In this document: positions 42,338 to 51,009 of the stretch, one piece after another
How positions within the stretch are numbered: position 1 is the stretch's first letter
How the letters are laid out: each line of letters starts with the position of its first letter
Assembly: GCA_900544685.1 (NCBI GenBank)
Contig: UQWA01000017.1
Span: 1 to 64,000, forward strand
Length of the DNA: 64,000 nt
Reading direction: 5' to 3'
Source of the DNA: an uncultured Lachnospiraceae bacterium
GTDB taxonomy: Bacteria; Bacillota; Clostridia; Lachnospirales; Lachnospiraceae
The notes under the pieces: generated by a model
Database searches by the model: none
What the model saw: the letters and a program-made list of their open reading frames with translations, nothing else
What the model was told of the DNA's origin: nothing
Program-made: the position numbers and the translations under genes

Positions 42338-43171
42338 TTATTCTATATATCTTGATTTCAGGAGGGCAATCTCCCTAGCATATCCTGCATCATCATTTGG
42401 TGTCTCCAGAATAAATGGCAGCTCCCGCAGTGCCGGGTGATTGATAACTCTCACCAGTGCTTCCAGCCCAATCTTTCCCTCTCCGATCCGGGCATGCCGG
42501 TCCTTGTGACTGTCAAGATCATTCAGGCTGTCATTCAAATGAATTGCCTTCAGGCGCTCAAGACCAATGATCCGGTCGAATTCTGCCAATACCCCGTCCA
42601 GATCATTCACAATGTCATATCCACCGTCCCATACATGACAGGTATCCAGGCAGACACCCATCTTCTCCTGACGTTCTACTCTGTCAAGAATAGCACGCAG
42701 TTCTTCAAAGCTGCGTCCCACTTCTGTGCCCTTTCCGGACATTGTTTCCAGAAGTACTGTCGTTGTCTGTTCATCAGTAAGCACCTCATTGAGCATCTCA
42801 GCTATAAAGACAATTCCCGTTTCTACTCCCTGCTTCACATGGCTGCCAGGATGGAAATTATAATAATTCCCAGGTGTATATTCCATACGTCTCAGATCAT
42901 CTGCGAAGGTATTCCTGGCAAACTCCCGAAGGTCCGGATCTGCTGAACAGGGATTCAGGGTATATGGCGCATGTGCTACCAGTTTTTGCAGTCCCTGTTC
43001 CTGTGCCAGATAAAGAAAGGCCTTCACATCAGACGGATTGATCTCCTTTGCCTTGCCGCCTCTGGGATTTCTCGTAAAAAAAGCAAAGGTATTGGCGCCC
43101 AGTTTTACCGCCGCTTTGCCCATTGCTTCATAGCCTTTTGATGATGATAAATGATTTCCTATTTTCAACAT
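42338..43171 (-). CDS. nfo: Deoxyribonuclease IV (AP endonuclease)
   Basis: A 277-residue endonuclease IV that cuts DNA at abasic sites. Metal ligands appear in HPGSHV, LETMSGKG, VCLDTCHVWDGGYD, HLNDSLNDLDSHKDRHARIGEG and ILETP. The start ATG at 43171 follows ACGGAGAACAGAC; the longer frame to 43288 runs into the promoter of the divergent DUF362 gene, so it is not used. First gene of the operon with larB and larC. Confidence 0.93.
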   Translation of the reverse strand: MLKIGNHLSSSKGYEAMGKAAVKLGANTFAFFTRNPRGGKAKEINPSDVKAFLYLAQEQGLQKLVAHAPYTLNPCSADPDLREFARNTFADDLRRMEYTPGNYYNFHPGSHVKQGVETGIVFIAEMLNEVLTDEQTTTVLLETMSGKGTEVGRSFEELRAILDRVERQEKMGVCLDTCHVWDGGYDIVNDLDGVLAEFDRIIGLERLKAIHLNDSLNDLDSHKDRHARIGEGKIGLEALVRVINHPALRELPFILETPNDDAGYAREIALLKSRYIE

Positions 43172-43289
43172 GTCTGTTCTCCGTAAGATTACCTCTGACT
43201 TTTCAGTTTTCAGTATAGCATGGGTATTTGTTCTCTTCCAGTTTTTTCTTACCACTTCCCCGAATTTCCTGCCTGTAGCATTGTTCATT

Positions 43290-43347
43290 TTGACACCACC
43301 CCATCAAATGTTTATAATTAGTATGAATACGTATTTTGAAAAGGAGG
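43290..43347 (+). promoter_or_regulatory. Consensus promoter and ribosome site of the DUF362 gene
   Basis: TTGACA (43290-43295), 17-base spacer, TATAAT (43313-43318): a full sigma-A consensus. AAGGAGGTAAC follows 7 bases before the ATG. Implies strong, largely unregulated expression. Confidence 0.9.
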
Positions 43348-43354
43348 TAACTTC

Positions 43355-44482
43355 ATGGAAGTATCAAAAGTATATTTTACCAACCTGCGTACCGGCACAA
43401 GCACCAATCTTCAGCAGAAGCTGACAAAACTGGTAAAAAAAGCCGGCATCGCAAACATTGATTTCGAAAACAAATATGTTGCCATCAAGATTCATTTCGG
43501 CGAACCTGGCAACCTGGCTTTTTTACGCCCAAATTATGCCAGAACTATTGCAGATCTTATAAAAGAACTGGGTGGAAAGCCTTATCTGACAGACTGTAAT
43601 ACCCTCTATGTAGGCGGCCGCAAAAATGCACTGGATCATATTGAGAGTGCCTATCTGAACGGATTCACTCCATATACCACCGGATGTCATATCCTGATCG
43701 GCGACGGTCTGAAAGGAACCGATGACGTGCTCGTTCCTGTCGAAGGTGGTGAATATGTCAAAGAAGCTAAGATCGGACGTGCCATCATGGATGCCGATGT
43801 TTTCCTGACACTTACCCATTTCAAGGGGCACGAAGCAACCGGATTTGGCGGTACCCTGAAAAATATCGGTATGGGATGTGGATCCCGCGCCGGAAAGATG
43901 GAAATGCACAGTGCCGGAAAGCCTCATGTTGACCAGGATCTCTGTATCGGATGTGGTGCATGTACCAGAATCTGTGCTCACAGCGCAGCTGTCGTTACTG
44001 ACAAAAAAGCTTCTATCAATCATGATAAATGCGTGGGCTGCGGACGCTGTATCGGTGTCTGTCCGAAGGATGCTGTACTGGCTGCCAGTGATGAAGCCAA
44101 TGATATCCTGAACTGTAAAATTGCCGAGTATTCCAAGGCAGTTATCAACGACCGCCCGGCATTTCATATCAGCCTGGTTATGGACGTTTCACCAAACTGT
44201 GACTGCCATGCAGAAAATGACCTTCCGATCGTTCCGGATGTGGGTATGTTCGCATCCTTCGACCCGGTTGCACTGGACAAAGCCTGTGCAGATGCTGTCA
44301 ATGCCCAGCCGGTTATCCACGGAAGTGTTCTGGATGAACATGTACATGCCAACGAAGAAGAAAGCAGACATCACGATCATTTCCATATGAGTCATCCGGA
44401 TACCAACTGGGTAAGCTGTATCGAACATGCCAAGAAAATCGGGCTCGGTACTGACAAGTATGAACTGATTGAAGTAAAATAA
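43355..44482 (+). CDS. DUF362 protein with two 4Fe-4S clusters
   Basis: A 375-residue protein: a DUF362 domain (about 1-185, with GFGGTLKNIGMGC) followed by a bacterial ferredoxin module with two Cys sets (CIGCGACTRIC and CVGCGRCIGVC at about 200-240) and a C-terminal part with a His-rich DEHVHANEEE/HHDHFHM segment. An electron-transfer or metal role is suggested; the exact partner is unknown. Its own consensus promoter predicts high expression; terminator shared with gntR. Confidence 0.88.
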   Translation: MEVSKVYFTNLRTGTSTNLQQKLTKLVKKAGIANIDFENKYVAIKIHFGEPGNLAFLRPNYARTIADLIKELGGKPYLTDCNTLYVGGRKNALDHIESAYLNGFTPYTTGCHILIGDGLKGTDDVLVPVEGGEYVKEAKIGRAIMDADVFLTLTHFKGHEATGFGGTLKNIGMGCGSRAGKMEMHSAGKPHVDQDLCIGCGACTRICAHSAAVVTDKKASINHDKCVGCGRCIGVCPKDAVLAASDEANDILNCKIAEYSKAVINDRPAFHISLVMDVSPNCDCHAENDLPIVPDVGMFASFDPVALDKACADAVNAQPVIHGSVLDEHVHANEEESRHHDHFHMSHPDTNWVSCIEHAKKIGLGTDKYELIEVK

Positions 44483-44489
44483 AAGTTAC

Positions 44490-44513
44490 AGGGTGTGGCA
44501 AATACCACACCCC
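44490..44513. terminator. Bidirectional terminator between DUF362 and gntR genes
   Basis: An 8-bp GC-rich stem (44491-44498 with 44505-44512) and CCCTTTTCTTTT on the plus side; A-rich complement on the other. Confidence 0.75.
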
Positions 44514-44520
44514 TTTTCTT

Positions 44521-45192
44521 TTATTCTGTCCGGTCCAGATTCCGTTCAATGGCTTCCTGCTGGTTTATGATGTGAGTCTTCATAATCATACCGGCTTTTT
44601 CTTTGTCTTTTTTCTTGATTGCTTTTCGAATCGCATCATGCTCATCAATCAGCAGCTTATACATTCTTTTATCCTTCATATATTCCATGCGGTAACGGTA
44701 CATCTGCTCCCTCAGATTCAGCAACATCTGCTGCAGTCTCTTGTTATTGGTTGCAGCGTAAATGATCTCATGGAATTCCATATCTGCTTCCACGCATCCC
44801 AGCAGATCTTCGCTCTCTGTGCATCGTTTAAAGTCATTGGCTGCCTGTTTTAATGCTTTTAGCTGATCCTCCGTAGCGCAGTCGCATGCCTTGCGCACTG
44901 CCAGTTCCTCCAGTGCCTGACGCACTTCCAGCACATCATTCAGATCCTGCACTGTGATGTCTGCCACAATGGCACCTCTTCTCGGAATCATAATGACAAG
45001 ACCTTCCAGTTCCAGCTTTCTGAGTGCTTCTCTGACAGGTGTCCGGCTGACGCCAAGCTTCTGTGCAAGCTGAATCTCCATCAGCCTCTCACCTGGTTTT
45101 AATTCTCCCTTCAGGATGGCATTTCGCAGTGTCTGAAATACCACATCACGCAAAGGAAGATATTCGTTCATTTCTACCTGAAAATTTTCCAT
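44521..45192 (-). CDS. GntR family regulator (FadR/FCD type)
   Basis: A 223-residue regulator: winged helix at about 15-75 (LAQKLGVSRTPVREALRKLE) and a helical FCD ligand domain (about 85-215). FCD regulators usually sense small acids and control catabolic genes. It is the last gene of an ispE operon, 33 bases after ispE, and no obvious target operon is adjacent. The ligand is unknown. Confidence 0.9.
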   Translation of the reverse strand: MENFQVEMNEYLPLRDVVFQTLRNAILKGELKPGERLMEIQLAQKLGVSRTPVREALRKLELEGLVIMIPRRGAIVADITVQDLNDVLEVRQALEELAVRKACDCATEDQLKALKQAANDFKRCTESEDLLGCVEADMEFHEIIYAATNNKRLQQMLLNLREQMYRYRMEYMKDKRMYKLLIDEHDAIRKAIKKKDKEKAGMIMKTHIINQQEAIERNLDRTE

Positions 45193-45225
45193 TTTTTTCC
45201 CTCCGTACTTTTCTGGTATCTGATC

Positions 45226-46083
45226 CTACTGGCGTACCAGATATACCTGTTTTGCCGCGCCTTCTTTTTTCAGTAACCGACAGACTTCCTGTGCTCGTTC
45301 TTCCCGTTCGAATACACCGAATACAGTCGGACCACTTCCGCTCATCATAGCACCCATGGCATCGTTTTTCAGCATGGTTTTCTTTATCTCATCGATCACT
45401 GGGTAGGCCGGAACCGTTACGGTCTCCAAAACATTGCCCATCTTCGCCACAAGCTGTTCCAGGCTGCCTTCCCGCAGTGCCTGCACTTGCCCGTCAATAT
45501 CCGGATGTTCTTTCAGTTCGTTGGCCTTCAGATTACCGTATACAAATTTGGTTGATACATGAATCTTCGGTTTTGCAATTACCAGACTGCAGTGTGGCAT
45601 TGCCGGAAGGGGTGTAAGCACTTCTCCGATTCCTTCAGCCAGTGCTGTTCCTCTCATGATACAGAATGGGACATCTGCACCGATCTTTACACCACGTTCC
45701 ATCAATTGCTTTTTTGTCAGTCCCAGATGAAATATTCTGTTTATTCCTACCATAACAGCCGCCGCATCGGAGCTTCCTCCCGCCATGCCTGCCGCTACCG
45801 GAATGTACTTCTGAAGCTCTATCTCCACACCCTCAGTAACCTGAAATTCATCCATGAGCAGCTTTGCCGCACGGTACACCAGATTGTCCTCGTTCACTGG
45901 GAGATAAGGCAGATTCGTGGTGACACGGATCTCGGACTCTGTAATCCTTCGCATGGTGATCTTGTCATACAGATTAATCATCTGCATAATCATTCGTACT
46001 TCATGATAGCCGTCCTCTCTCTTCCGTACTACGTCCAGTCCAAGATTGATTTTGGCTCTCGCTTTCAATTTTATTTCTCTCAT
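45226..46083 (-). CDS. ispE: 4-diphosphocytidyl-2-C-methyl-D-erythritol kinase
   Basis: A 285-residue GHMP kinase of the non-mevalonate isoprenoid path. The ATP-binding PVAAGMAGGSSDAAAVM loop lies around residue 100, and ARAKINLGLDV starts the protein as in the family. The C-terminal GSGPTVFGVF motif completes the site. It is an essential gene in organisms using this route and sits between the sipL-like gene and gntR in one transcription unit. Confidence 0.95.
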   Translation of the reverse strand: MREIKLKARAKINLGLDVVRKREDGYHEVRMIMQMINLYDKITMRRITESEIRVTTNLPYLPVNEDNLVYRAAKLLMDEFQVTEGVEIELQKYIPVAAGMAGGSSDAAAVMVGINRIFHLGLTKKQLMERGVKIGADVPFCIMRGTALAEGIGEVLTPLPAMPHCSLVIAKPKIHVSTKFVYGNLKANELKEHPDIDGQVQALREGSLEQLVAKMGNVLETVTVPAYPVIDEIKKTMLKNDAMGAMMSGSGPTVFGVFEREERAQEVCRLLKKEGAAKQVYLVRQ

Positions 46084-46158
46084 GTGTATTCCCCTCGTAC
46101 ATTGTATACAGTTATGCCTTTATTCTATCATTTTTTTTCTGATTGTCAATCTGATTAG

Positions 46159-47718
46159 TTAGTTTGATAAAACAGTTTTTACAATCACCAGTCCCATTCC
46201 TGGTCTGACATCTTTTTCCTCAATCTGATTCAGTTCACAGATCTTCTCCGGTGTGGTGTAATACTGTTTTGCAATACTCCACAGGGTATCCTCAGGCTGA
46301 ACCATATACCCTACTATGCCCGGCAGATCCTGCAGTTTTTTCAGATCCATTTCCTGCATCTCCACTTCTGTCATGCACGCTTCCCTGTGTAGTTCCACAA
46401 CAAACAGATCCACAGATAAAGTTACACTTGCCTCCAGTGTTTCACTGTCCAGCATATTCACTGATAATTGTTCCACATAATTCTGAACCTGATAACGGCT
46501 GTTCTCATTCAGTCCCGGAACTTCCACGATCTGCTGGAAAGGAATGGCATCTTCCAGAACGGCATATGGCACTCTGTCATCGGAAGACACATACAGCGTA
46601 CTGATCAGCACTGCCCCTTCTATGACAAGCCCTTTTTCTGTCACCTGGATATCATCCATACTGCCTTCCCCCACACTGCTGCAAATCTGAAGTATTCTGG
46701 GCTGGCTGGCACCCAGTTTCAGTCTGCCTTTTGTCTTTATGCGGAAATTGCGTTTCACCAGCAGACTTTCAAAAACTTGTTCCTCCCTCACCGGAAGCAG
46801 TTCTTTCACCGGAGAATACACATCTTCCAGAATATCGGCGCTTTCTTCTTCGTAGAGATGGATATCCAGATTCAGTGTGGCTTCCGTCAGAATCTGCCGC
46901 TGTTCTCCGTCGTAGTCATTTTCCGGTGTAATCTTGTAATGCTCCATCTGTACTTCGGCTCTGCACAGAATATCTGACTGCGCCTGTGGATACTCCAGTG
47001 TTCCCTGAAACGGCACTGCCGATTCCATCCACTGTATTCCTGCATTTTCCCCCTCATATAAGAGAAACAGGAACATCTCACCCTTGATCTCCAGTTTTCC
47101 ATCTGAAGGACGGATCTCGATACCACGAAGCTGCATGGTGTCCCACAGAATCTGCGAAATGGTTGGCTTGCTGGAAGGCAGTGTCAGATTCTCTTTTATA
47201 CGAAATACATCTTTTTTCTGATGCCTCAGTTCCAGAAGATCCATTTTTTTCCTGCGGATACTCACATCGGAAACTCCATGCATCTCCACTACTGCCTGCA
47301 CATCTCTGCTTTCTTCTACGGTGAACTGAAAGCTGATCAGTCCATGTATCCCAATTTTTCTGGAATTAATCATGGAGACGGTGATATCTTCCAGTTTCCA
47401 GATGATCTGGGTATTCTCTTTTGTTGCCTGTTCTCCCAGCATCTGCATCTTCTGGAATGGAATCGTATCTTCGATCTGATGCAGTCCATGCTCCGACGTG
47501 TCATCCAAATAGAGGATCTGCACTTTGAGCTGTCCATTCAATGTGATCCTTCCCTCATCTGCCTGTATTTCTTCCATACGAATAAATGCCTTTTTCCATA
47601 CAATCTTACCGGCATCTGGCAGACTGTCCGGAACAATGCAGTCCTCTTCCACGGTAGTCTGATCCGTTACTTTTTCAGTCTCAGCAAACATTCTGATATT
47701 TTTCTTTAACAATTCCAT
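46159..47718 (-). CDS. SipL-like spore coat morphogenetic protein (SPOCS + LysM)
   Basis: A 519-residue protein with three SPOCS (DUF3794) beta domains, at about 35-150, 170-300 and 310-450, and a C-terminal LysM (YMVQPEDTLWSIAKQYYTTP). This is the layout of Clostridioides difficile SipL, which with SpoIVA builds the coat base on the forespore. The ATG at 47718 follows GGGAGG by 8 bases and gives the usual MELLKK start. A sigma-E-like promoter lies upstream of the preceding lipoprotein gene. Marks the organism as a potential spore former. Confidence 0.88.
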   Translation of the reverse strand: MELLKKNIRMFAETEKVTDQTTVEEDCIVPDSLPDAGKIVWKKAFIRMEEIQADEGRITLNGQLKVQILYLDDTSEHGLHQIEDTIPFQKMQMLGEQATKENTQIIWKLEDITVSMINSRKIGIHGLISFQFTVEESRDVQAVVEMHGVSDVSIRRKKMDLLELRHQKKDVFRIKENLTLPSSKPTISQILWDTMQLRGIEIRPSDGKLEIKGEMFLFLLYEGENAGIQWMESAVPFQGTLEYPQAQSDILCRAEVQMEHYKITPENDYDGEQRQILTEATLNLDIHLYEEESADILEDVYSPVKELLPVREEQVFESLLVKRNFRIKTKGRLKLGASQPRILQICSSVGEGSMDDIQVTEKGLVIEGAVLISTLYVSSDDRVPYAVLEDAIPFQQIVEVPGLNENSRYQVQNYVEQLSVNMLDSETLEASVTLSVDLFVVELHREACMTEVEMQEMDLKKLQDLPGIVGYMVQPEDTLWSIAKQYYTTPEKICELNQIEEKDVRPGMGLVIVKTVLSN

Positions 47719-47734
47719 AGTCCCGCCTCCCTCT

Positions 47735-48148
47735 TTACTCAAAAATAATATTCTGTCCTTCCATCTCCGTTTTTACCACAATATAAGGATAGGTTACTTC
47801 CTCTGGCGGCGTTTCGCCTGCCGGCGGTCCAAGCAGTTCAAATTGTACATGTACCCCGTCCTCTGCCAGATAGCAGTAATTCTCCCGGATGCTATATCCT
47901 CCGTTTTTCTGTTCCCCAAACCCTCTGGCAATATACAGATATCCGTCTTTCTCATAACTGAGCTTCATCTCTTTGCTTTTGTTTTCTTCAATCACATCTG
48001 CCAGTGGCTGTGGAATCTCATCTTCATCCAGTACACTGCATTCCAGATCCCGTATTTTCCCTTCTGACTGTTTCTGTCCGCATCCGGCAAGCAGAAGTAA
48101 CACTGCGGTCAGCAATATCCATCTTCCATACTTCCGCAAAAAAATCAT
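47735..48148 (-). CDS. PrcB-like lipoprotein
   Basis: A 137-residue lipoprotein (lipobox LLAGC) with a small beta-rich domain (about 40-137) ending in the YPYIVVKTEMEGQNIIFE strand, typical of the PrcB_C family. In clostridial genomes such genes often precede sipL. It starts the operon, 16 bases before the sipL-like start. The ATG at 48148 is chosen over a GTG 12 bases upstream; role unknown. Confidence 0.7.
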   Translation of the reverse strand: MIFLRKYGRWILLTAVLLLLAGCGQKQSEGKIRDLECSVLDEDEIPQPLADVIEENKSKEMKLSYEKDGYLYIARGFGEQKNGGYSIRENYCYLAEDGVHVQFELLGPPAGETPPEEVTYPYIVVKTEMEGQNIIFE

Positions 48149-48175
48149 ACAGATCCCCACCTTTTCTTTTTATTA

Positions 48176-48204
48176 TCTTTATGAGAAATACCGGAAGAAT
48201 ATCA
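48176..48204 (-). promoter_or_regulatory. Putative sigma-E-type promoter of the sipL operon
   Basis: On the minus strand TGATATT (48198-48204), 14-base spacer and CATAAAGA (48176-48183). The first four bases of the -10 and the -35 core match the mother-cell sigma-E consensus; the rest is weaker. Confidence 0.4.
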
Positions 48205-48291
48205 CCCTCTTTTCCATTGCAAGATCTGTGGTTTTTCGGTATACTGATACAGAACCAGATTATAATTAAATATTTGAGAAAGGATACGATC

Positions 48292-49026
48292 ATGATACGA
48301 TTAGTGATTGTTGCACTGACGATTGTACTTTTCCTGATCCTTTCCATTCCGGTGCTGATCATTGAATGGATTATCGGAAAATTCAATCCCCGTGCAAGAG
48401 ATATTTCTTCCCTGCGTATTATTCAGGGAGTATTCAGGCTGATTTTCTGGGAAACGGGTTCACACCTGACTGTCATTGGAGAAGAGAATATTCCAAAAGA
48501 CAAGACGGTTCTGTATGTGGGAAATCACAGAAGTTATTTTGATGTGGTTACTGCCTACAGCCGCTGTCCTGACCTGACTGGATTTGTCGCCAAAGACAAT
48601 CTGGAGAAGATTCCTCTTCTATCCAACTGGATGAGACGTCTCTACTGTCTGTTCTTGAACCGGTCAGATATCCGCCAGGGACTGAAGACTATCCTGAAGG
48701 GTGTGGAACAGATGAAGGCAGGAATTTCCATGTGCATTTATCCGGAAGGCACCAGAAATCATCAGGACGAGCTGCTCCCATTCAAGGAAGGAAGCCTGAA
48801 GATGGCAGAAAAGACTGGAGCGCCGATTATTCCTATGGCAATCTGCCACAGTGATGATATCTTCGAGAATCATATACCGTGGGTCCGGCCGGCAAATGTG
48901 ATTCTGGAATACGGCAAACCAATTTACCCGAAGGAACTTTCAAAAGAAGAGCGAAAATTCCTGGGAGCTTATACCAGAGATGTGATTACCGAAATGTATC
49001 AGAAAAATACGGCAGCAGAAAAATAG
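48292..49026 (+). CDS. plsC: 1-acyl-sn-glycerol-3-phosphate acyltransferase
   Basis: A 244-residue membrane enzyme of phospholipid synthesis. An N-terminal membrane segment (about 4-28) precedes the acyltransferase motif H-x4-D (NHRSYFD, His79/Asp84) and YPEGTRN. GAAAGGAT precedes the ATG; the open frame extends further upstream without a start signal. It diverges from the sipL operon and ends at a strong terminator. Confidence 0.92.
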   Translation: MIRLVIVALTIVLFLILSIPVLIIEWIIGKFNPRARDISSLRIIQGVFRLIFWETGSHLTVIGEENIPKDKTVLYVGNHRSYFDVVTAYSRCPDLTGFVAKDNLEKIPLLSNWMRRLYCLFLNRSDIRQGLKTILKGVEQMKAGISMCIYPEGTRNHQDELLPFKEGSLKMAEKTGAPIIPMAICHSDDIFENHIPWVRPANVILEYGKPIYPKELSKEERKFLGAYTRDVITEMYQKNTAAEK

Positions 49027-49064
49027 AATCTTTCAACCTGATAAAACCAGATTCTTTTATGTCC

Positions 49065-49107
49065 AAAACGGGGCAGCAAGTGTTTCCACTTTTGCTGCCC
49101 CGTTTTT
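49065..49107. terminator. Strong bidirectional terminator between plsC and DUF1002 gene
   Basis: A stem of 15 bp or more (49066-49080 with 49091-49105) centred on GGGGCAGCAA/TTGCTGCCCC, with TTTTTT on the plus side. Confidence 0.9.
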
Positions 49108-49160
49108 TATTAATCTGAATCACTCTGCTTTTCCCGTAAAGCACATATCAGATTCATTTC

Positions 49161-50996
49161 TCAGAATGTTCCTGTTTCTTCCTGGAAGTCTGCAAATTCA
49201 TCCACTTCTTCGCCATCATCTGTTGCTTCCTGGCTGTCATCATAAGACTCTTCTGAATATACATCCTCTGCTGTATCTTCAGCAACGCTTTCATCCAGTG
49301 CTGCTTCAGATTCCAGATCTGGCTGTTCTACGCCGAACGCTGCTTCCAGAATCACCATAATGTTCTGGTATACGATCTCTTCATCGTTATTCTCCAGCTG
49401 GGAATCTTCCAGAATCTTTTCAGAATCCTTAAATACCAGTCTTCTTATATACTTGTCAACCTGTACCAGATCTGCGTCTTCGTAGTTCTTATCTTCAGCA
49501 AGATCTTTCGTATCTTCCATGATATTCTGCGGAATCTCAGAATCTGCCGCTTCTTCCATTGCTACCTGATCTCCGCCTTCATACAGCACCTTCAAGAGAT
49601 ATTTTTCAATAGCTTCCGGTAACTTCTTTGCTGCTTCTTCTGTCAGATATACCACGGTACCGTCTTCGCCGGTTACCTGTTTTTCTGCAAATGCCTGATC
49701 CAGATTGGACTTGGCTTCCTCATAAAGAGCCTTGCTGTCTGCATCCAGGTCATCTACTGTGATGGAAGCTTCACTCTCTGTTACCGCTTCTGTCACTGCC
49801 TCAGTCTCTGCTGCTTCACTCTCGGTCTCTGCAGGTGCTTCTGTCTCCGCATCAGTTGCTTCTGTTTCTGCTTCAGCTGTTTCTGTTGCAGTTTCTGTTT
49901 CCTCAGACGGATCCAGTGTGATGGTTCCGTCGACCGTTGCTTCCGGGATACCAGTTCCGTTATCTGTCTCACTCTCTGCTTCTGTCTGATCCAGAACTGT
50001 CTGGGTCGTAGTAGATTCAGATGCTGTTGTACCGCTCTGATCCAGTGCAGAGATATCCGTTGTATCCAGAATACTTTCTGTCTCATTCTGTGTACTTTCG
50101 TCGATGCTGATCACTGATCCGTCTTCTTCACTTTCTGTTTCTTGCACTGCTTCTGCTGCCGCAGCTTCTGCTTCCTGAGCCTTCTGCTCTGCTTTCGCCT
50201 GTTCCTCCTCAGATGCTCCTGCATCTCCGGCTACATTCGCCTGTACACGTTCCAGTGTGGCTTTGAGCTGCGTGATATCGTATTCCTGCTCTGCGATCTT
50301 CTGCATCAGGCTTGCGATCTCCTCACTCTGAGCATCCGAAATTGTCACGTCATAATCATTGGAAATATTGTTGACGATATTCGTAATCTCTGTGATATCA
50401 GTAATATTGTTCTCAATTACCTGCAGCTTGGTCTCATTAATGACTGCCGTTGCCTTACTCTGTCCTACTTCATCAGCCAGATTACCGGTTGTTACCAACT
50501 CTTCGTTGGCAAGTTCCTTTTTGCTTTCATCCAGAGTAATCTCACTGGCTGTCTCATACGCCATCATAACACCTGTCAGGGCTCCTGTACCGGATACTTC
50601 GAAAGGTGAAGCCGCTACTACCTGACAATTGGTTACACCGGATGTGGAAAGCGTAGATGCAATCATGTTACAGGTTACCCAGCTTAAATTCGCTGTCTTT
50701 ACCTGAATGCCTCCCTTGTTGGTCGGTGCTACCAACGCACAGCTGAATGTCTTCGTTCCGATCTGTTCCAGAGGGACAAAGGATCCCAGATGTTCTCTTT
50801 CATCATTGTTATTAATATAAATAATGTCTACAGAATCTGCACTTACGCCAAAGTATTTTAACATGGTATTCTGCTGATCCTGTGTCAGGTCTGCACCCAG
50901 TGTTACTACTCTGCGGCTGTCTGCCATAGCCGGCATCACACAGCACGCTGCCAGTGCAAAACCTAATACGATACTGCTCAGTATTCTTTTCTTCAT
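49161..50996 (-). CDS. DUF1002 secreted protein with long acidic linker
   Basis: A 611-residue exported protein. A signal peptide (about 1-25) is followed by a DUF1002 domain (about 28-255; VVTLGADLTQDQQNTMLKYFGV start), which is common in Firmicute envelopes but has no known function. From 260 to about 410 the chain is Glu/Thr/Ala low complexity, then a second helical segment (about 415-550) with acidic ends. Third gene of the ddl-murF unit, only 13 bases after murF, so probably linked to wall synthesis. Confidence 0.8.
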   Translation of the reverse strand: MKKRILSSIVLGFALAACCVMPAMADSRRVVTLGADLTQDQQNTMLKYFGVSADSVDIIYINNNDEREHLGSFVPLEQIGTKTFSCALVAPTNKGGIQVKTANLSWVTCNMIASTLSTSGVTNCQVVAASPFEVSGTGALTGVMMAYETASEITLDESKKELANEELVTTGNLADEVGQSKATAVINETKLQVIENNITDITEITNIVNNISNDYDVTISDAQSEEIASLMQKIAEQEYDITQLKATLERVQANVAGDAGASEEEQAKAEQKAQEAEAAAAEAVQETESEEDGSVISIDESTQNETESILDTTDISALDQSGTTASESTTTQTVLDQTEAESETDNGTGIPEATVDGTITLDPSEETETATETAEAETEATDAETEAPAETESEAAETEAVTEAVTESEASITVDDLDADSKALYEEAKSNLDQAFAEKQVTGEDGTVVYLTEEAAKKLPEAIEKYLLKVLYEGGDQVAMEEAADSEIPQNIMEDTKDLAEDKNYEDADLVQVDKYIRRLVFKDSEKILEDSQLENNDEEIVYQNIMVILEAAFGVEQPDLESEAALDESVAEDTAEDVYSEESYDDSQEATDDGEEVDEFADFQEETGTF

Positions 50997-51009
50997 GTTT
51001 CTATCCTCC

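Noticed and set aside
43172..43288. Longer N terminus for nfo
   Set aside because: The extension approaches the divergent DUF362 promoter, lacks a ribosome site, and the family start MLKIGNHLS is at 43171.
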